7,164 bases of DNA from an uncultured Selenomonas sp. (GTDB lineage: Bacteria > Bacillota > Negativicutes > Selenomonadales > Selenomonadaceae): the NCBI GenBank assembly GCA_947097535.1, contig CAMURM010000072.1:1-7164 (forward strand). Direction: 5' to 3'. Positions 5,687-7,164 of this stretch are shown piece by piece (position 1 is the first letter of the stretch; each line of letters begins with the position of its first letter). Made by a program: the position numbers and the translations under genes. The notes under the pieces were generated by a model. The model searched no databases and was not told the DNA's origin. It saw only the letters and a list, made by a program, of their open reading frames with translations.

Positions 5687-6562
5687 TCAGCCGAGTTTCT
5701 CGCGAAGGAGCGCCAGAAAGCTCGCGGCCGCCGCCGAAAGCGGACGGTCGCGCTTCCACGCGATCACCGTATGCGTGAGGATCTCCGGCTCGACGATCCG
5801 CTTGCAGACCATCGCCTCGTCCGTCAAGAGGCTCTTCGCCGACTGCGGCAGGATCGCCGCGCCGAGCCCCGCCTTCGCCGTCAGTACATCCTGCACGATG
5901 CTGTCGCTGAGGCACAGGATGCGCGGCTCGAAGCCCGCCTTACGGCAGGCGGCGAGGAAGGTGCCCTGCCAGCGCAAGGGGATGATGATCGGCTGCTCTT
6001 TGAGCTCGGCGAGGTGCACGCGGTCGTCCGCTTCGCCGCAGGCGTCCGCGCGGTTCATCATCGCGGCGAGAGGCTCATTCGCGAGTACGATCGACTCGTA
6101 GCTCTCGCGCTCGACCTCCGTGCGCGTGACGGCGATCTCGATCATGCGGTTGTCGAGCATGTCGAGGACGCGCGCGCCCTCCGCCTCGAAGATCTGGAAT
6201 GTCACGCGCGGATGCGTCTTGTGGAAAGCCGCCAAGAGCCCCGGCACGAGGTTCGCGCCCGAGCTTGTGATCGTGCCGATGCGCACCTCGCCCGCCGAGC
6301 CCTCGCCCACGTCCTGAATCTCGCGCACCGTGCCGTCGACGAGCCCTAAGATCTGCTCGACGCGCTCCTTGAGCACGCGCCCCGCCTCCGTCAGACGGAT
6401 GCGGCGGCTGCCGCGCTCGAAGAGCTTGACGCCGAGCGTGCCTTCAAGCCGCTTCATCTGCCGCGAGAGCGCCGGCTGCGCCACATCGAGCCTGCCCGCG
6501 GCATGGCTGATGTTGCCCTCCTCCACGATCGCGTAAAAGGCGCGCATATCCTTGATGTCCAT
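5687..6562 (-). CDS. LysR-type transcriptional regulator
   Basis: A 291-residue protein with the length and layout of LysR-type regulators. The N-terminal winged helix-turn-helix (1-60) reads FYAIVEEGNISHAAGRL, AQPALSRQMKRLE and LGVKLFERGSRRIRLTEAG, a textbook match. A linker helix (about 61-88) leads to the effector-binding domain from about residue 91 (GEVRIGTITSSGANLVP). Such proteins act as tetramers and respond to small metabolites. The gene is divergent from metN, the common arrangement for a LysR protein and its target, so control of methionine (or cysteine) uptake is a reasonable guess, comparable to MetR/MtaR-like regulators. Its neighbours on the same strand, the two-component genes, are alternative targets. 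The effector cannot be read from sequence. The ATG at 6560-6562 follows an AAGGA site, and a good promoter lies upstream. Confidence 0.95.
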   Translation of the reverse strand: MDIKDMRAFYAIVEEGNISHAAGRLDVAQPALSRQMKRLEGTLGVKLFERGSRRIRLTEAGRVLKERVEQILGLVDGTVREIQDVGEGSAGEVRIGTITSSGANLVPGLLAAFHKTHPRVTFQIFEAEGARVLDMLDNRMIEIAVTRTEVERESYESIVLANEPLAAMMNRADACGEADDRVHLAELKEQPIIIPLRWQGTFLAACRKAGFEPRILCLSDSIVQDVLTAKAGLGAAILPQSAKSLLTDEAMVCKRIVEPEILTHTVIAWKRDRPLSAAAASFLALLREKLG

Positions 6563-6619
6563 TCTTCCTTCTCCCCTTCGGCGCCGCGTCCAGCCGCCGC
6601 GCCTTTGAACTCCTATTTA

Positions 6620-6648
6620 ATTATACGGGCGCATGATTCTCAAGGCAA
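6620..6648 (-). promoter_or_regulatory. sigma-70-type promoter of the LysR gene
   Basis: On the minus strand, -35 TTGCCT (6643-6648) and a perfect -10 TATAAT (6620-6625) are separated by 17 nt. Transcription would begin near 6613, about 50 nt before the LysR ATG. The perfect -10 and ideal spacing make this one of the best promoters in the window; it may also drive the two-component genes downstream. Confidence 0.75.
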
Positions 6649-6692
6649 GTGAATTTCCTCTAAGTGTGCGCATGACGCCATCTTCTTTCGAC

Positions 6693-6721
6693 TATACAAA
6701 AGCGCTTAAATCGCGTACAAT
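6693..6721 (+). promoter_or_regulatory. Possible second, upstream promoter for metN
   Basis: TATACA (6693-6698) and TACAAT (6716-6721) are separated by 17 nt and match the -35 and -10 consensus at four and five of six bases. A transcript from here would start near 6728 and carry the 6745-6768 hairpin in a leader of about 150 nt before metN. It is weaker than the TTGACA promoter at 6775 and could be a chance match. Confidence 0.3.
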
Positions 6722-6744
6722 AGAACATGTGCGGCAAATGCGGC

Positions 6745-6768
6745 TCCCGTCGTCGAAAAACGACGGGA
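6745..6768. repeat. Perfect 9-bp inverted repeat upstream of the metN -35
   Basis: TCCCGTCGT (6745-6753) and ACGACGGGA (6760-6768) are exact reverse complements separated by 6 nt, ending 6 nt before the TTGACA of the metN promoter. No T-run follows on either side to make a normal terminator. The position suits an activator or repressor site, or a hairpin in a transcript from the upstream promoter candidate. Confidence 0.55.
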
Positions 6769-6774
6769 ATGTGC

Positions 6775-6803
6775 TTGACAAGCCGCGCACTCTATGATAA
6801 CAT
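6775..6803 (+). promoter_or_regulatory. sigma-70-type promoter of metN
   Basis: A perfect -35 TTGACA (6775-6780), a 17-nt spacer and the -10 hexamer TAACAT (6798-6803, four of six) precede metN. Transcription would start near 6810, giving a leader of about 70 nt. Confidence 0.7.
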
Positions 6804-6813
6804 GCAAATCATA
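6793..6813. promoter_or_regulatory. Inverted repeat over the metN -10 region (operator candidate)
   Basis: TATGAT (6793-6798) and ATCATA (6808-6813) are perfect 6-bp inverted arms separated by 9 nt. The repeat covers the -10 hexamer and the predicted transcription start, so a dimeric protein bound here should block metN. Its GAT-N9-ATC core has the dyad spacing of LysR-type sites, so the divergent LysR protein is a candidate ligand; this is inference. Confidence 0.45.
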
Positions 6814-6814
6814 T

Positions 6815-6832
6815 AAGTTTGGTATGAAACTT
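6815..6832. repeat. AAGTTT/AAACTT inverted repeat in the metN leader
   Basis: AAGTTT-GGTATG-AAACTT is a perfect 6-6-6 dyad that starts one base after the preceding inverted repeat and lies within the first 25 nt of the predicted transcript. It could be a second protein-binding half of a tandem operator or a small RNA stem. Confidence 0.45.
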
Positions 6833-6833
6833 T

Positions 6834-6861
6834 CCTGCCCACTGCATTTTCGACGGGCAGG
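6834..6861 (+). other. Leader hairpin upstream of the metN ribosome binding site
   Basis: CCTGCCC (6834-6840) and GGGCAGG (6855-6861) form a perfect 7-bp GC-rich stem with a 14-nt loop. The stem ends 3 nt before the AAGGA ribosome binding site (6865-6869), close enough to affect initiation. No U-tract follows, so it is not an intrinsic terminator. It matches no riboswitch class I recognise. Confidence 0.45.
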
Positions 6862-6878
6862 CACAAGGACGTGATTCC

Positions 6879-7164
6879 ATGAGTATGATAACGCTTTCCG
6901 GCATAAAGAAGAGCTACGAGAGCGCGGCGGGTGAGGTCACGGCGCTCAAAGGCGTCGATCTCGAAATCGAGCGCGGCGAGATCTACGGCATCATCGGCCT
7001 TTCGGGCGCGGGCAAGTCGACGCTGATCCGCTGTATCAACATGCTGGAAAGGCCGACCGAGGGCAAGGTCATCGTCGACGGCAAAGAGCTGACGGCGCTC
7101 AGTGAAGCGGAGCTTCGCGAGGAGCGCAAGGGCATCGGCATGATCTTCCAGCACTTCAACCTGC
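6879..7164 (+). CDS. metN: Methionine ABC importer ATP-binding protein, 5' fragment
   Basis: The first 95 codons of an ABC ATPase that runs off the right edge. Visible are the N-terminal strand MITLSGIKKSY, ALKGVDLEIERGEIYGIIG, the Walker A loop GLSGAGKST, then LIRCINMLERPTEGKVIVDG and the Q-loop segment IGMIFQHFNL. The last, together with INMLERPTxG, is characteristic of MetN, which powers uptake of D- and L-methionine with the permease MetI and the lipoprotein MetQ, expected just beyond the window. The signature motif, Walker B and C-terminal ACT-like domain are off the edge. The ATG at 6879 has AAGGA 9 nt upstream; an ATG two codons later (6885) is an alternative. It is the only plus-strand gene, divergent from the LysR gene. 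A related polar amino acid or cystine ATPase is less likely. Confidence 0.9.
   Translation, partial: MSMITLSGIKKSYESAAGEVTALKGVDLEIERGEIYGIIGLSGAGKSTLIRCINMLERPTEGKVIVDGKELTALSEAELREERKGIGMIFQHFNL

Larger units (their letters stand above)
6563..6878. other. Divergent intergenic region between the LysR gene and metN
   Basis: This 316-bp gap is AT-richer than its surroundings. It holds facing promoters for the LysR gene and metN, a weaker second plus-strand promoter candidate, three inverted repeats on the metN side (6745-6768, 6793-6813, 6815-6832), a leader hairpin (6834-6861), and a possible 29-codon reading frame at 6727-6816. I see no SAM-I (S-box) or T-box consensus. The stretch 6563-6612 is the LysR leader, and 6650-6690 shows nothing recognisable. 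Confidence 0.8.

Noticed and set aside
5628..5915. Upstream in-frame extension of the response regulator to 5915
   Set aside because: The extra 96 residues lie inside the LysR gene in another frame and resemble no receiver domain; the ATG at 5627 has an AGGAGG site.
4836..6101. A 421-codon plus-strand open frame opposite the response regulator and LysR genes
   Set aside because: It spans two well-supported minus-strand genes and their gap, with a His/Val/Asp-rich composition typical of antisense of GC-rich genes and no recognisable domain.
6745..6861. SAM-I (S-box), T-box or other known methionine riboswitch in the metN leader
   Set aside because: The predicted leader is only about 70 nt (about 150 nt from the upstream candidate promoter), and none of the conserved S-box or T-box sequence blocks is visible.
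6792..7154. A 120-codon minus-strand frame opposite the metN start
   Set aside because: It covers the metN promoter and leader on the opposite strand, shows no motif or ribosome binding site, and metN is convincing.

Overview
This GC-rich window looks like chromosomal DNA from a Gram-positive-lineage anaerobe. The gene set (ribonuclease M5, OmpR-type two-component pair, AGGAGG-type ribosome binding sites, a Clostridia-like thymidylate kinase) points to Firmicutes. The strong G/C bias at third codon positions makes a Negativicute such as Selenomonas my best guess. That placement is inference from sequence style; no marker here settles it. No mobile element, CRISPR array, rRNA or tRNA is visible.

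Seven complete genes and one 5' gene fragment lie on the minus strand, and one partial gene at the right edge lies on the plus strand. From right to left: (1) metN (6879 to the edge, plus strand), the ATPase of a methionine ABC importer. (2) A 316-bp divergent intergenic region with facing sigma-70-type promoters and several inverted repeats. (3) A LysR-type regulator (5687-6562), then an OmpR-family response regulator (4887-5627) and its sensor kinase (3419-4903). The last two overlap by 17 bp and probably form one operon, possibly with the LysR gene as its first member. (4) A tight housekeeping cluster: a thymidylate-kinase-like protein (2645-3322, TTG start), rnmV (ribonuclease M5, 1959-2585), rsmA (16S rRNA dimethyladenosine transferase, 1084-1962) and a PHP-family histidinol-phosphatase-like hydrolase (317-1087). 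The last three are joined by 4-bp ATGA overlaps, which suggests translational coupling. (5) The start of a peroxiredoxin gene (ahpC) at the left edge, with its own TTGACA-17-TATTCT promoter and a PerR-box-like palindrome in the leader.

Ribonuclease M5 finishes 5S rRNA and RsmA methylates 16S rRNA, so the middle cluster couples nucleotide supply and ribosome maturation. The right half is regulatory: a LysR protein divergent from a methionine importer, and a two-component system whose kinase has an extracytoplasmic sensor domain I cannot assign. I see no convincing intrinsic terminator with a U-tract in any gap, so the minus-strand genes from LysR to the PHP gene could be read on one long transcript.

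I found nothing that amounts to a clearly new biological system. The best leads are the ahpC leader palindrome, the structured metN leader with an inverted repeat over its -10 element, and the tmk-like gene attached to rnmV-rsmA.
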